A stretch of DNA of 64,000 nt from Misgurnus anguillicaudatus. Lineage: Eukaryota > Chordata > Actinopteri > Cypriniformes > Cobitidae. The translations under genes and the position numbers were made by a program. Positions 47,346 through 57,289 of this stretch are shown here, in pieces. Each line of letters opens with the position of its first letter. Position 1 is the first letter of the stretch. The notes under the pieces were generated by a model. It saw nothing but the letters and a program-made list of their open reading frames with translations, had not been told where the DNA came from and made no database searches. The stretch is taken from assembly GCF_027580225.2 (NCBI RefSeq), contig NC_073352.2, forward strand, positions 35,327,501-35,391,500, given 5' to 3'.

Positions 47346-49547
47346 TTTTATGGGCTCTATCTTACACCCGGCGCAATGCAGCGCAATGCGCGACGCAAGT
47401 GTCTTTCGCTAGTTTCCACCCTAATTTTCACGTTTAGCGCTGCGTTGTTTAAATGGCAAATGCATTTGCGCCCCCTTTTGCCCCCATGGGTGTTCTGGTC
47501 TGAAAACGAGGTGTGTTCAGGCGCATTGTTGGCGAGTTGCTATTTTGAGGCAACTAAAATAGACTACGCCATTGACCAACAAAAACCTGCTCTAAAGTCT
47601 AAAGTCAATGGCGCAATGTGTTTTATGTTATTTAAAGAGCGCATTAGTAATATGCGCCTATAAACGGGATGACAATGCGGGTTTGCTTATCACAAAGTAC
47701 ATGAATGCGCAGCAGCACAAAAATGCTTTTAAATATAAAAGATTAAAGGATTGAATGTAAAAGATTATTATTGAATCACTTGGACATAAATGAGGACTAA
47801 TTATGAGACATTAGAAGTCGCAAAGAGCTGCTTTACCTGCAGCCTGGTAAGTAAATAAATGCTTTGCTTTAAACAAATACATCTGTTTTAAAATGTTTTT
47901 TTAAATGCTACCTCACGGATTTATTATATGATGACTCTGTACCTGTGAATATGGTGAGATGAGAAACATTTTTAAGTAATGCTTAAAAAACTCTAAACTC
48001 TAAAAAAACGCTGTCCAAAGTGCTGAAGCGCGCATAGAGCCGTTTGTAAATTCTTTATCTCCTGTTTGTTACAAATAAAGTATTTTTAGGGCGTTTTCAC
48101 ATCTGTAATTCGGTTCATTTGGTCCGGACCAAAAGCAAAAAATGCTACATTGTAACTTTTTTAGCAGATTTGGTTCCATTTCACACCACACTGGGTGCTC
48201 TGATCCGCACCAATTGAAACGAACCAAAATTCTGTCATGTGATAAGATCAACATCACTCATTGGCCACATGTATTTGAACGTATTTCCTAAACGGCTTCA
48301 CGATTGGTCAGAATCAACGTGCGGGGAACCCCCGGAAGTAAACAAAAGAAGCATAACACAGCAGACACCATGGATAGACGGCTGCGCGCTGTAATTATGT
48401 CTCTGTGGTTGCTATTAGGGCCGGGACTTTAACGCATTAATTAAGATTAATTAATTACACAAAAAATAACGCGTTAAACATTTTAACGCATTTTAATCGC
48501 ACTTATTAACGGAGTCATTCGTAAATGCTGCAGACTCTGTTTTAGTTCGAGAACTCCGGGGTTGTGCTGCAGTGTAAATAAAAGTAGACGGAACCTAAAC
48601 GAACAGCTGATTTTAACGTGACAACGCATCAATTTCAAAGTAAAAATGGTTTGCAACGGAGGTTTTGCCCAATAAACACCTACCAACAAACTATAGATTA
48701 TTTTAACATGTATCGTAATGTCTGTTATATGTTAATGTTTGAGTATTGTTGGGTTTAAATATTGTTGTAATGTTGTTTTGTTTCAATTTAATTAGCTTAT
48801 TACGAGTTTAATTTAAGTTTTGTTTGCTACTTTAAAACGAATTTCGTTTCAAATAATTTGTCTCGTAATTATAAACAATGTTTTGTTGTTAGGTTTTGTG
48901 AATATAAATTAAAAAGAACATTAAAACCAACACCGTGCATCTCATTGATGCATATGCTTCCGAATGCCAAAACATGCAGTGAGTAAATCACTTACCTTTC
49001 AAAAAATCAGCCTGGCAGTGCCCAGAAATTAAATTTACACGCGCATTTAGAGCATAATGTAGCAGCACGTTTGATTTGCGGTGTTCTTAAGACTTTTAAA
49101 AATCAACTTCATATTAATTTTTATAGGCTACTTTGACGGAGGACAAGCACAGAGAACAGCGACGGCAGGTAAAGGAAAAAAGTTAAATGGTGTTTTTCTG
49201 ACGAATAGAGTCAGTTTGTAAGAACATTTTTAAATGGACTATAAGATCATCAATATGAACTCTGAACAATGAACTATTATAAACATAACAGCAAGAAAAT
49301 CTGAAGAGGAACTCGCAACATTAAAGCAATAAGCATTTATGTAGGCTAAAGCTATATATCACCTCTTATTTTTTAATTTAGTTATGTTTCAATGGTAAGA
49401 CTAAAGGCGCGTACATTATGCAGCGCTTTTCACATCCGAATCCCACTTAAGAAAACTATGTGGAAGTTAAAAATGTGCATAACATTTTTTTATAAATTTT
49501 AATATAGGCTATATAGTATATGTTTTGTTGTTTTTATACGTGAGGTG

Positions 49548-49756
49548 GGGGATCCGCGCAAATAGGTACCGGAACACAGACAGTCAAAACCCGAGAATCC
49601 CGAACCCTGCAATTATTAAAAAAATGACTACTTTAAGAAATGCGGGCCAGGAAGCGGGTCGGGTATAATATATATTTTTTTCTTTACGGTCCAAGTTGCG
49701 GGCGGGTTAGATGAAAACCTCGGTCGGGTTCTGGTTGTTTTGACCCGCGCATCCCT
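49548..49756. mobile_element. fifth-level MITE (GGGATSCGCG ends)
   Basis: GGGATCCGCGCAAATAGGTA at the left and TTTTGACCCGCGCATCCCT at the right are imperfect inverted ends, about 209 bp apart, with GGGCGGGTTAGATGAAAACC and GAAGCGGGTCGGG inside. It abuts the BED-finger frame, so the first residues of that frame come from the MITE. No clear target duplication. Confidence 0.5.
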
Positions 49757-49940
49757 GGTAAGCGTCGATAAGAGCATGGTTGTGTGTAAGCTTTGCAACA
49801 AGGAATTCACATATCACCGCAGCACATCGAGCCTCAAGTATCATCTCAATGCAAAACATACAGCAGCTAGCGTGGACATTAGCCCGACTCCGGGTACAAC
49901 GACTTGGTTGAACAAAAATAAACAATATTTTGTTGCTTAA
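49740..49940 (+). pseudogene. hAT transposase BED zinc-finger remnant
   Basis: A 66-codon frame. Residues 14-40 fit a BED finger: Cys16-x2-Cys19, then His35-x4-His40, with the typical aromatic Phe23 and Leu-Lys-Tyr-His-Leu context before His40. BED fingers bind element DNA at the N terminus of hAT transposases and of host ZBED genes derived from them. The downstream RNase H-like catalytic domain and the dimerisation tail are absent: a stop follows residue 66 and a MITE follows at 49969. The ATG and roughly the first six residues are inside the upstream MITE, so the native start is lost. Non-functional remnant. Confidence 0.8.
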
Positions 49941-49968
49941 GCTTATGTATTCAGTCATTATTCATGGT

Positions 49969-50198
49969 ACACTCTAAGAACGAATGTGTTAAAAACAACA
50001 CATTAGTGTTGATTCTGGGACAACACACTAACTGCGTTATCCTGGAATCTCTGTGTTATTATTGACAACATGTGTTATACTTGAACACAAAATCAACACA
50101 AAATGACACATAATGTGTTAAAATTACACATAATGTGTTAAAAGCTTACCGCACAATGATGTGTAAACAATTAACATATCCATCCTTTCTAAGAGTGT
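49969..50198. mobile_element. fifth-level MITE (ACACTCTAAGAA ends)
   Basis: ACACTCTAAGAACGAATGTG at the left pairs with TCCTTTCTAAGAGTGT at the right; the interior repeats TGTGTTAAAA and AACACA words (ACATAATGTGTTAAAATTAC twice). About 230 bp, non-coding, lying just 3' of the BED frame. Confidence 0.7.
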
Positions 50199-51970
50199 AT
50201 ACTAAGAGTGTAAAAAATTACTTCTTAATGTTCTCAGGTCAAATATTTATATGTGATTAAAATGCGATTAATTTAGATTAATTAATTACAAAGCCTCTAA
50301 TTAATTAGATTAATTTTTTTAATCGAGTCCCGGCCCTAGTTGCTATACGTAGTTTGTATACAGCACTCTAGACAAACTGTTCATTTTCATAATGAATCGC
50401 GGATGCGGCTTGAAAACAATGGTTTAATGCACTACAAACGGCGAAGACAAAAAATTTTCGAGGCTCCGCCCGCACCTCCTCGCAACTCCAGGTATGTCCG
50501 CGATTTGTCATTGTTAATATTGCTATAAGAAACGGTCAACAAACACTTCCTCATCCGATAATGCACTGCGGAGCTGACTACGGCAGCTGGTTTAGTCCAA
50601 AATGCGCAGTACTTTTGCAGTTAGGTCGCTTTGATCTCGGATCGTGTTCTCACCACAAACGAACCGCTCTAGAGTTCGTTTGAAAGAGTTCGTTCGCTTG
50701 TTTGGTGCGCTTTTGGTGCGCACCAGAGTTCGATTGCTGCATTCTCACCTGCCCAAACGAACTGCACCAACTAAGCAATCGAACTCTGGTACGATTCAAT
50801 CGAACTAAACAAGGCAGGTGTGAAAACCCCCTTAGAGTACAAACCTTATCTTACATACTTGTAAATTATTTTTTGATGATATTGGATAGCCATACATTTA
50901 AAGCAATTACAAGCCTGCTTTTTTACTTCCACGACTAAAAGAAAACGGGTTTTAAAGGTTTTAATAAAAAATAACCATTTCAATACAAGTGAAAAACAAC
51001 ACAATTATTTAACATTAATCTTAAACTGGGGATCTTCTTCCTCTGCTTAGTTTTTCAGTTTACAAAGTTTGTAATCTAAATAGGGATTAAACATAGCGCC
51101 AGCGCAACTTGCTTTTATATGGGAGGAGAGCTGAGATTCTCATTGGTTTACTGCACGTTACGCCCAAAATACTCCCATTACAATAGGACCAACCCTTTTC
51201 GACCATGCGCTCGGCGCACAAACCATTTTTCCCGTCATTAAATTAGCAAAAGTGGATTCGGACACGCCCATTTAGACGTTGCGCTGTGCGCTTTAGACAA
51301 TGCGCTTAGATCGTTAAAATAGGGCCCAAAGTGTTCTTTCTCTTCTTCTCTTGTAAGCTCCGCTGTGTGCTCGTGCAGTGCGCGCTCTCTTACGTTGTCC
51401 GTGTGCATCACCACTCCCCCAGTTAAGTTCCGCCTTTTGGTTCTGATAACGTGACGTTATTATTTTGTAAAATAACACATAAGAATCGATTCTTGACATT
51501 TGTGAATCGATTCAGAATCGGCCCACGTCTGAATTGCGATTCATCTAAGAATCGATTTTTTTTGTCCCACCCCTAATTAACTGCCGCAGTACTTTTTGAG
51601 TGGGGTGATAAAAAGGTAATGTACACCTTCAAATGAATATGTTTTTTTGGTCTTTAAGCCTAATCTTGGTCTTGTATTAAAAAGACACTTTAATGTTTTA
51701 AAATATTACATAAAAAACAGTTACAGAATATTACATTTATTATAATTAATACAAATAATGCAATAAAGTATATGTTTTATGACAAAAATGTGGTTGGAGT
51801 TACACTTTTAATGGTTTTACCAACAACAGACACTATGTGTCAGTTTGCTGCATACTCGTCACAAATTAATAAATTACTATCACTGCATTATCAATATTAC
51901 TGCTAAAAGTATGCATTTATAGGTAAAGAGAAAGACTTAATAGTGTTTAATGTCCATTTATCTTATGTAA

Positions 51971-52110
51971 GGGATAATGTAGAGGCAGCCGGTAGTTATT
52001 GGGAAATAAGCCCCGACAGTGTGATCAGGACCCGACGCGAAGCGGAGGGTCTTGTATCACACTGAAGGGGCTTATTTCCCAATAACTACCGGCTGCCTCT
52101 ACATTATCCC
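51971..52110. repeat. 140 bp near-perfect palindrome, copy 2
   Basis: Same 44 bp perfect arms as 12158-12297. When reverse-complemented, the 52 nt centre differs from that of copy 1 at one base (A versus G), so about 139 of 140 positions agree. Confidence 0.9.
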
Positions 52111-52615
52111 GCTTATTATACGGCTACTTGCCACATAAGACAAAAAACTGGACATGAATATGAATTTGAAACATTTTATTGGCATATTAGTTTTAAATTA
52201 ACATTTTTATCCTTCCGCAAAACTTTGCACAGATGCATAAAATGATCGTAATACCTTAAGATCCTCTGCTTCATACTTGTCTTCATTTTTTCTCTTTTAG
52301 CCAGTGTTTGAGAAGTTTTAATGCCCATTCTGTATTTTTTTGTGTGTTGGCTTCGTAGCTGTCATGCTCTATTTTGTCAAGTTCAGTCTCAGTAAACTCT
52401 CTGTGTCTTGTCGTGGTTGTCGAGTGTTTGTCACAAGATGGCGCCAAACAGACAGTAATCTTTATTGATCTTTATTGGCGCGGAGTGATTTTACTCGTGC
52501 AAGTAGTACCGGCTATGCGTTATTATTTTGGAGCGGTTATTATTTGAAAAGAACGAACCTGCAAATGTCTCAACTGACCAATCAGAATCAAGCATTCCAG
52601 AGAGCCGTGTAATAA
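51971..52615 (-). mobile_element. hairpin-ended TIR element, copy 2 (inverted)
   Basis: Reverse complement of 11708-12297. The 140 bp hairpin (51971-52110) comes first, followed by TTATTATACGGCT (52113-52125) and, at the far end, AGCCGTGTAATAA (52603-52615). Shared interior includes GGCGCCAAACAGACAGTAAT and AACCTGCAAATGTCTCAACT. It is 55 bp longer than copy 1, mainly around 52310-52390. Confidence 0.8.
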
Positions 52616-52779
52616 TGATTTAGAAGCGTTTGTGTTATATTTTTTCAAATTGTTTGGTTACCATCGTGCAGAAGAGTGGCGCTTGTGGATGTGACTTATT
52701 TCTCTCAATGAGCACTAACTGTGTTAATGCCTGTTTGGAGATCAATCTCTTCTCACATGCTCATCCAAAGTATCATATG

Positions 52780-52796
52780 TTATTATTATTATTATT
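52780..52796. repeat. (ATT)n short tandem repeat
   Basis: Five to six ATT units. Confidence 0.8.
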
Positions 52797-52863
52797 AGCA
52801 TGCTAACATGTGCTTATGCTAATTAGTATGACATAAAAACAATTTATATAAAATAACAGAATT

Positions 52864-52959
52864 GAGTTATTCAGACTACACTACACTGAGTTATTCAAAC
52901 TACTCTAAATCGAGTTATTCAGACTACAACTAATTGAGTATTGCCATTTACTTTAAATT
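52864..52959. repeat. 24 bp tandem repeat, four units
   Basis: Units begin GAGTTATTCAGACTACACTA, GAGTTATTCAAACTACTCTA, GAGTTATTCAGACTACAACT and the degenerate GAGTATTGCCATTTACTTTA, each 24 bp. Followed by GAGTTGGACTAACTCAATAT, itself a small inverted repeat. Confidence 0.75.
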
Positions 52960-54640
52960 GAGTTGGACTAACTCAATATATTTGTATTGTGTAAAGCAGT
53001 TTTTTATGAGTTAGGGGTACACATTCATATTGGATGGAAATCCTGCCCACAATTTTATTGAGTTAATCCATCCAATGAATCATTTTTTTGAGTGCATAAC
53101 TCTTTTGAAATTAAAAGTTTTCGGGTATAAACTAGAAAAAACAACATGAATCTCATAAACATAGTTTTTTTTCTAAATACAAACAATAAATCAATTGAAA
53201 CAGCTCATATAACAAAGTAGAGCTTCAGGATTTAAATAATACTTCTCATTATTTATGTATTATCATGTTATTCTATATCTATATGATTCATTTCTTCAGT
53301 TGAACACAAGTGAATATTTTATATTAAAATGCCATCATGTTTTTTTTTTTATATAAAGCACAAACATCCATCATCAAAGTCATCTAGCTGGATGATAATA
53401 AATGTCTTCCGAAGTGAATCGATACGTTTGTGAGAAATAATAATTAATCTTTTGTGATTATTTAGCTATCAATATGCTGTTTATCAATGGCAACAAACTG
53501 CAGAGATCAGGACATTTCAACTTAACATAAACTGTAAAAGCAACTTTATATCTAAAACAGCTAGAGTCACACTACTGAAAACATCTTTATACTTTTAATA
53601 TGTGGCTTTCAAAACTGATATGCATTCTGACAAACTGATAGCAATGTTAAGTATTCTGCATCAGACTGCATCACATTCACTACTTGCTTAAATGTGCACT
53701 TGCCTCGGCACAGAGACTTTTCTCTTTATTTCTCTATTACACGCACGCACACACAGACAAACACACATGCACACAAACTCTGAAGGGCACTTGTTCCTCA
53801 TTGTGTTAATTCATTTCTTCCTTCTAGGCTCTGGGCTCATTAAAAATTGAAATACACACAACTTGTAAAAGACGCCGCCTGAAAACGAAATTGGACACCT
53901 TTAGTCCTTTTAATATACACCAAACGGGTAACAAGTCAGAGGCGGATAATTTAGCACCACACAGCTAGAAAGCCTCCAAAACAAGGCTAAAATATCCAGC
54001 ATAAAGATTTTGTGCCGTGCATGCATGCAAGAATCACATCACTGTGGGATAGTTTTCACATCTTAAACAAAATGAGAACTTTGAGATGAATATTACTCAG
54101 CTAATGCACCTAATCTTTATAGACATTTCATTAGGCTGTAACTCTTGGGCCTTGATAGTGCGCATCTTTAAAATCCTCACATACAGAACACAAGAGACTC
54201 TGAAAAATAGCACACTGATAAATGCTAGATTTAAAACATATTCATAACAGTGCTGAAGAGAGAAACGCTTTAAAATCTGTTGATATGGAAACCGTCCGAC
54301 TCTTTAGTGACTCTCACAGATCTCAGGATGATTTGCATGCAGGGATGGGATTTGTAGCCTTTGGTTCGGGTGCTGTCAGTTCCCGACTGCTTCATGCTGA
54401 CATGCCAGGTGTCTGTCGCCTGCGTACCTACAGACTGGGGCAAAAGGTGCTCACGAAAACCTGTTTGCCGTCATAGGACATCTCCACACACGAGTAGACG
54501 CACATGCAGACAGTGGCACACGCTAGATGCTAAATCTCTGACCGCAACTCAGACGAGTGCATCTGATAACCATCACCATAAACATTTCCTCAATGAAAAA
54601 AACAGCTCATATGGGTGAGTATGTTAATCATAGCATATTG
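52960..54640. other. unassigned DNA with a CA-rich patch
   Basis: No TIR pairs recognised; CA-rich low complexity at 53741-53779. Overlapping plus frames at 54222-54618 show no domain. Confidence 0.4.
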
Positions 54641-54696
54641 AAGTGGGTAAGGGATTAGGAACATTTGAAGAATTTTAAAGACTGGAAACATTCTAT

Positions 54697-54756
54697 GGGA
54701 ATTAATGGGAATATATGGGAATTAACGGGAATTAATGGGAATAAACTGGGAATTAA
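54697..54756 (+). repeat. 10 bp tandem repeat
   Basis: About six units: GGGAATTAAT, GGGAATATAT, GGGAATTAAC, GGGAATTAAT, GGGAATAAACT, GGGAATTAAA. Confidence 0.85.
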
Positions 54757-55052
54757 AAAACAAGATTTAATGCAATTTTGGCCTGCAAATTCCCACATCC
54801 ACACTGCTTATTTAAGAGCCATTGAGGTCACACCAGGCAATACAAATTTTGAAGAATCACGATCATCTTACGTTCATCAAACCTGCATTTATTCAATCAA
54901 AAATCCTTTGGACCATACAAAATGTTTATTTATGTTTATATGTGATATAGTTTATGTACATTTCCCAGAATTTCTAAATAATTCCCATAAATTCCTGTAA
55001 ATTCCCATTCCAATTAGGAATATTTCAAAAAATTCCAACATTAAGTTCCCAT

Positions 55053-55228
55053 GGAAAGTTTCTGGAAATTTCACGGAAAGTTTTTGGAAATTTCACGGAA
55101 AGTTTCTGGAAATTTCGCGGAAAGTTTCTGGAAATTTCGTGGAAAGTTTCTGGAAATTTCGTGGAAAGTTTCTGGAAATTTCGTGGAAAGTTTCTGGAAA
55201 TTTCATGGAAAGTTTCTGGAAATTTCAT
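55053..55228 (+). repeat. 22 bp minisatellite, eight units
   Basis: Eight exact-length units of GGAAAGTTTCTGGAAATTTC plus a two-base variable end that runs AC, AC, GC, GT, GT, GT, AT, AT. The variants change in a graded order along the array, as expected from stepwise local unit duplication. A degenerate ninth unit follows. Confidence 0.95.
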
Positions 55229-55319
55229 GGAAGGTTTTTGGCAAATGGAAAGTTTCTGCCCCTTTGCTTTGTAACCCTATAAGGGATAAATAAAAAAGGA
55301 AACATCCCAAAATGAAGTG

Positions 55320-56130
55320 TTAGGGAATATGGAATTTCAGGCCTGATAAAAAAACTGTAGGATTATTCAGTGCGTCTCTTTCACAGTTCACAGTGAACAG
55401 CAGGGTAAAATGATTTGCTCGTATTTCAGCCTCTTCACAGAATGCTAATAAACTTGAAGGTTTTGAATCCTAATAACGCTCTGTATATATTAATGCTAAT
55501 ATATTCAGAGAGTTGAGCAAGGATCATGAAAATCACGGTGGTTATAGGTCCTTACGGGAAACCTGAGTTATCTAACCGTAAGGGTTTTAGTTTGATTTTG
55601 TATGTACGTTCAATTACGGTGGATCTACACTTAATTTAAGCAGTCAAAAGATCAATCACAAATACACTGACTGTAGATCAATCCTAATTCAATACAGCAT
55701 TGAGATTAAAGACTGAAAAAGATCACATGATCCTCACAGACAGACACGTACAGTGAAAGCAAAGTGAACAAAAACTTGACTGGCACATTTGTAGAAACAA
55801 CGTCTGTCCCATCAGTTAATCTCCCAGCTGTCAACATCATGTAACTGTAAAGGCAGGCGATAAACACAGCGAGTCATTTAGCACTAAAACAAAAATAGGT
55901 AAGAAAAGAAAACTGAGAAACAGATGCAAATGAAACCCTGCAATCCCGAGGTCCTGGGCCAGGAATTTGATTGAGAGTCATTAAAGGTTCATGACGGGCG
56001 AGCGGAATATAAACTGTCCAACATTTTACTGCAGTTAGCCTCTAGGCAAAGAGAAATGAGAATAAAAGTAATGTTTCTAATTAGATTACAACTAAAACTA
56101 CAAGAAAGCATCAATGACAATAAATGTAAA
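55320..56130. other. unassigned DNA
   Basis: No TIR pairs or tandem repeats recognised. Confidence 0.4.
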
Positions 56131-56132
56131 GC

Positions 56133-56230
56133 TAGGGCTGTGACGGTGGCAGTATTTTACCTCCATGATGGTAATGCACTAATTTACAGCGGTGGTGTGG
56201 TGCTTATAGAATGTGTGTTGTGATATATAA
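56133..56230 (+). mobile_element. hAT-like left terminus
   Basis: TAGGGCTGTGACGGTGGCAG then TATTTTACCTCCATGATGGT; a typical hAT start. No matching right end was found. Confidence 0.4.
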
Positions 56231-56594
56231 TGCATACATATATTTTAAAATATAAAAAAGTAAACGAGGATCACTTATACATTTCTTTAAAAAGTGCGTG
56301 TTCATAGGTGGTAATTTCTTTTTCTGCTGGTAGGTAGTCATCACTGATATCAGTTACCCCTCCCCTTGCAAACAGTGCACTAACTCTGAGTCTGTTGCCT
56401 GTTTGCATTCACACAAACTTAAAAGACATCTCGCGGGTGAGATTGTACTTTATATTTTTCATAGTTTGTGATGTGCACACCTTGCACTCTTTAACATAAC
56501 ATCTTGATGTTATCCCTCCACGGCTCTTAATCCAGGCCTGGGATGTGGTGGGGTGTATTTTTATGTTGGAGCTTTTATCCAATCATACTCAGTC

Positions 56595-57075
56595 ACCCAC
56601 GGCCAAGATGGTGACGGCAGGCAACGCCTACTTTAAGCTTTAAAGCATAACTAAACCCCTGCTTAGAGCCTGACTCCACCCACTGCAATATTTGAAAAAT
56701 GCAAGAAAAGTGGGCAGATCCCAACGGAGATAGAGGGGACGAACTAAGCTCGTACCAAGTGTGTGGTGAGATCGTAACAAGGGCATGGTAAGCTTGAACC
56801 TGCTTACGTCATGAGTTATTTTTTGGACCCAACATCCAGTAGGAAAATTCAACTGCAGTAGCCACCGTTTAACCTCAAGAGGGCAGCACTCAGACGTTTT
56901 TACACCATATATTCTAGTATTGAAACACTTTATATCCAAATGTAAAAAAAAACGTACTAAAATCAATGAACAGCACTAATAAAGCATCATTCTTACAGAT
57001 CATTAACTAAAAAAAGTTGGTTTAGGGTTTACCAATGGGTGACGTCACGGACACTAACGTTCATATTTTTTACAG
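56595..57075 (+). repeat. dispersed repeat interrupted by a hAT at its end
   Basis: CAACGCCTACTTTAAGCTTT, AATGCAAGAAAAGTGGGCAG, CGTCATGAGTTATTTTTTGG, ACTGCAGTAGCCACCGTTTA, GTGACGTCACGGACACTAAC and CATATTTTTTACAGTCTGTG are wording I recall from a common cyprinid repeat. Its end is cut by the hAT at 57084. The 108-codon minus frame (56640-56966) is considered fortuitous. Confidence 0.5.
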
Positions 57076-57083
57076 TCTGTGCC

Positions 57084-57277
57084 AGTGGTTCTCAAACTTT
57101 TTCCTCGTGCTGCCCCCCTTGTGTACGGTGCATTCCTTCGCGTGCTCTTGGTTAGTAGACTTATTTTATTTAGGTTTAATTACACAGAATTCATGATAAA
57201 TTAATGTATTTTATAAAATGTCATAAAACTGGGGCCCCCCTGACACCATCTCACGGCCCCCAGTTTGAGAACCACTG
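57084..57277. mobile_element. complete hAT MITE (CAGTGGTTCTCAAAC), 8 bp TSD
   Basis: Starts CAGTGGTTCTCAAACTTTTT and ends CCCAGTTTGAGAACCACTG; GTCTGTGC before (57076-57083) and GTCTATGC after (57278-57285) match at 7 of 8. The end is the classic hAT-Charlie-type terminus. 194 bp, with mirrored CCCCC/GGGG sub-terminal blocks; non-coding. Related to 24926 and 43976. Confidence 0.92.
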
Positions 57278-57289
57278 GTCTATGCTATA

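Larger units (their letters stand above)
48416..50338 (+). mobile_element. fourth-level hAT, perfect TSD GTTGCTAT
   Basis: Starts TAGGGCCGGGACTTTAACGC and ends TTAATCGAGTCCCGGCCCTA; GTTGCTAT is present at 48408-48415 and repeated at 50339-50346. The perfect 8 bp duplication, TAGGGCCGGGACT TIR and internal BED finger make the hAT assignment firm. 1923 bp, too short for an intact transposase (usually over 500 codons), and containing two smaller MITEs (49548-49756 and 49969-50198). Sub-terminal TTAATTAAGATTAATTAATT repeats flank both ends. Confidence 0.93.
48370..50528 (+). pseudogene. short ORF split by the inner hAT; possible PIF-element 5' exon
   Basis: An ATG at 48370 opens a frame that runs to the inner hAT target site at 48415. 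With one copy of the 8 bp duplication and the hAT discounted, the frame continues without a stop to a TAA at 50526-50528, about 75 codons in all. The second half is basic and proline-rich (codons for KRRRQK, then PPAPPR). A donor-like CAG/GTATGT occurs at 50489-50497, so the frame could have been the first exon of a transposase or accessory protein. No known domain is recognised; that it coded is inference. Confidence 0.45.
48089..50831 (+). mobile_element. third-level PIF/Harbinger-like element, TSD TTA
   Basis: TTA (48086-48088) then GGGCGTTTTCACATCTGTAA; right end AAGGCAGGTGTGAAAACCCC-C then TTA (50832-50834). Same ends and TSD as the MITE at 35188-35670. Without the inner hAT it is about 812 bp and contains a 5' exon-like frame (48370-48407 plus 50347-50528). 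An inverted pair CAGAGTTCGATTGCT / AGCAATCGAACTCTG lies near the right end. Confidence 0.8.
47352..51327. mobile_element. second-level element (GGGCYCTAT ends)
   Basis: Left end GGGCTCTATCTTACACCCGG, then GCGCAATGCAGCGCAATGCG; right end GCGCTTAGATCGTTAAAATA then GGGCCC. Both ends are rich in GCGC/GGCGCA words, and the outer GGGCYCTATYTTA is inverted. 3976 bp, of which 2743 bp is the element at 48089. No clear target duplication, so the two ends might belong to related rather than identical insertions. Fragment of the same family at 15186-15335. Confidence 0.6.
46439..51575. mobile_element. outer hAT of the nested stack, TSD ATTAACTG
   Basis: Starts TAGGGGTGGGAATCGC and ends TTTTGTCCCACCCCTA, with ATTAACTG at 46431-46438 and again at 51576-51583, an exact 8 bp duplication. 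Sub-terminal AATCGATTCAGAATCGATTC occurs at both ends. The 5137 bp span consists mostly of later insertions (46903, 47352-51327 and the elements within it). Its own remaining sequence is roughly 46439-46902 and 51328-51575, both non-coding. Confidence 0.9.
54650..55285 (+). repeat. GGGAATTAA / GGAAAGTTTC teleost repeat
   Basis: Begins with a 10 bp tandem (GGGAATTAAT variants) and ends in a 22 bp tandem, with AATTCCCATAAATTCC and TGTAAATTCCCATTCCAATT between, then CCCTTTGCTTTGTAACCCTA. I recall this layout from a widespread fish interspersed repeat. The frames at 54665-55000 and 55051-55293 (both strands open) are artefacts. Confidence 0.6.

Noticed and set aside
47352..51327. Treating the GGGCYCTAT ends as certainly one element
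   Set aside because: No target duplication was found, so it is kept only as probable; the two ends could be separate related insertions.
55025..55293. ORFs on both strands across the 22 bp minisatellite
   Set aside because: The 22 bp unit has no stop in any frame, so ORFs arise automatically; periodic peptide only.
56640..56966. 108-codon minus-strand ORF
   Set aside because: Lies wholly inside a dispersed repeat that I recall from other fish loci.
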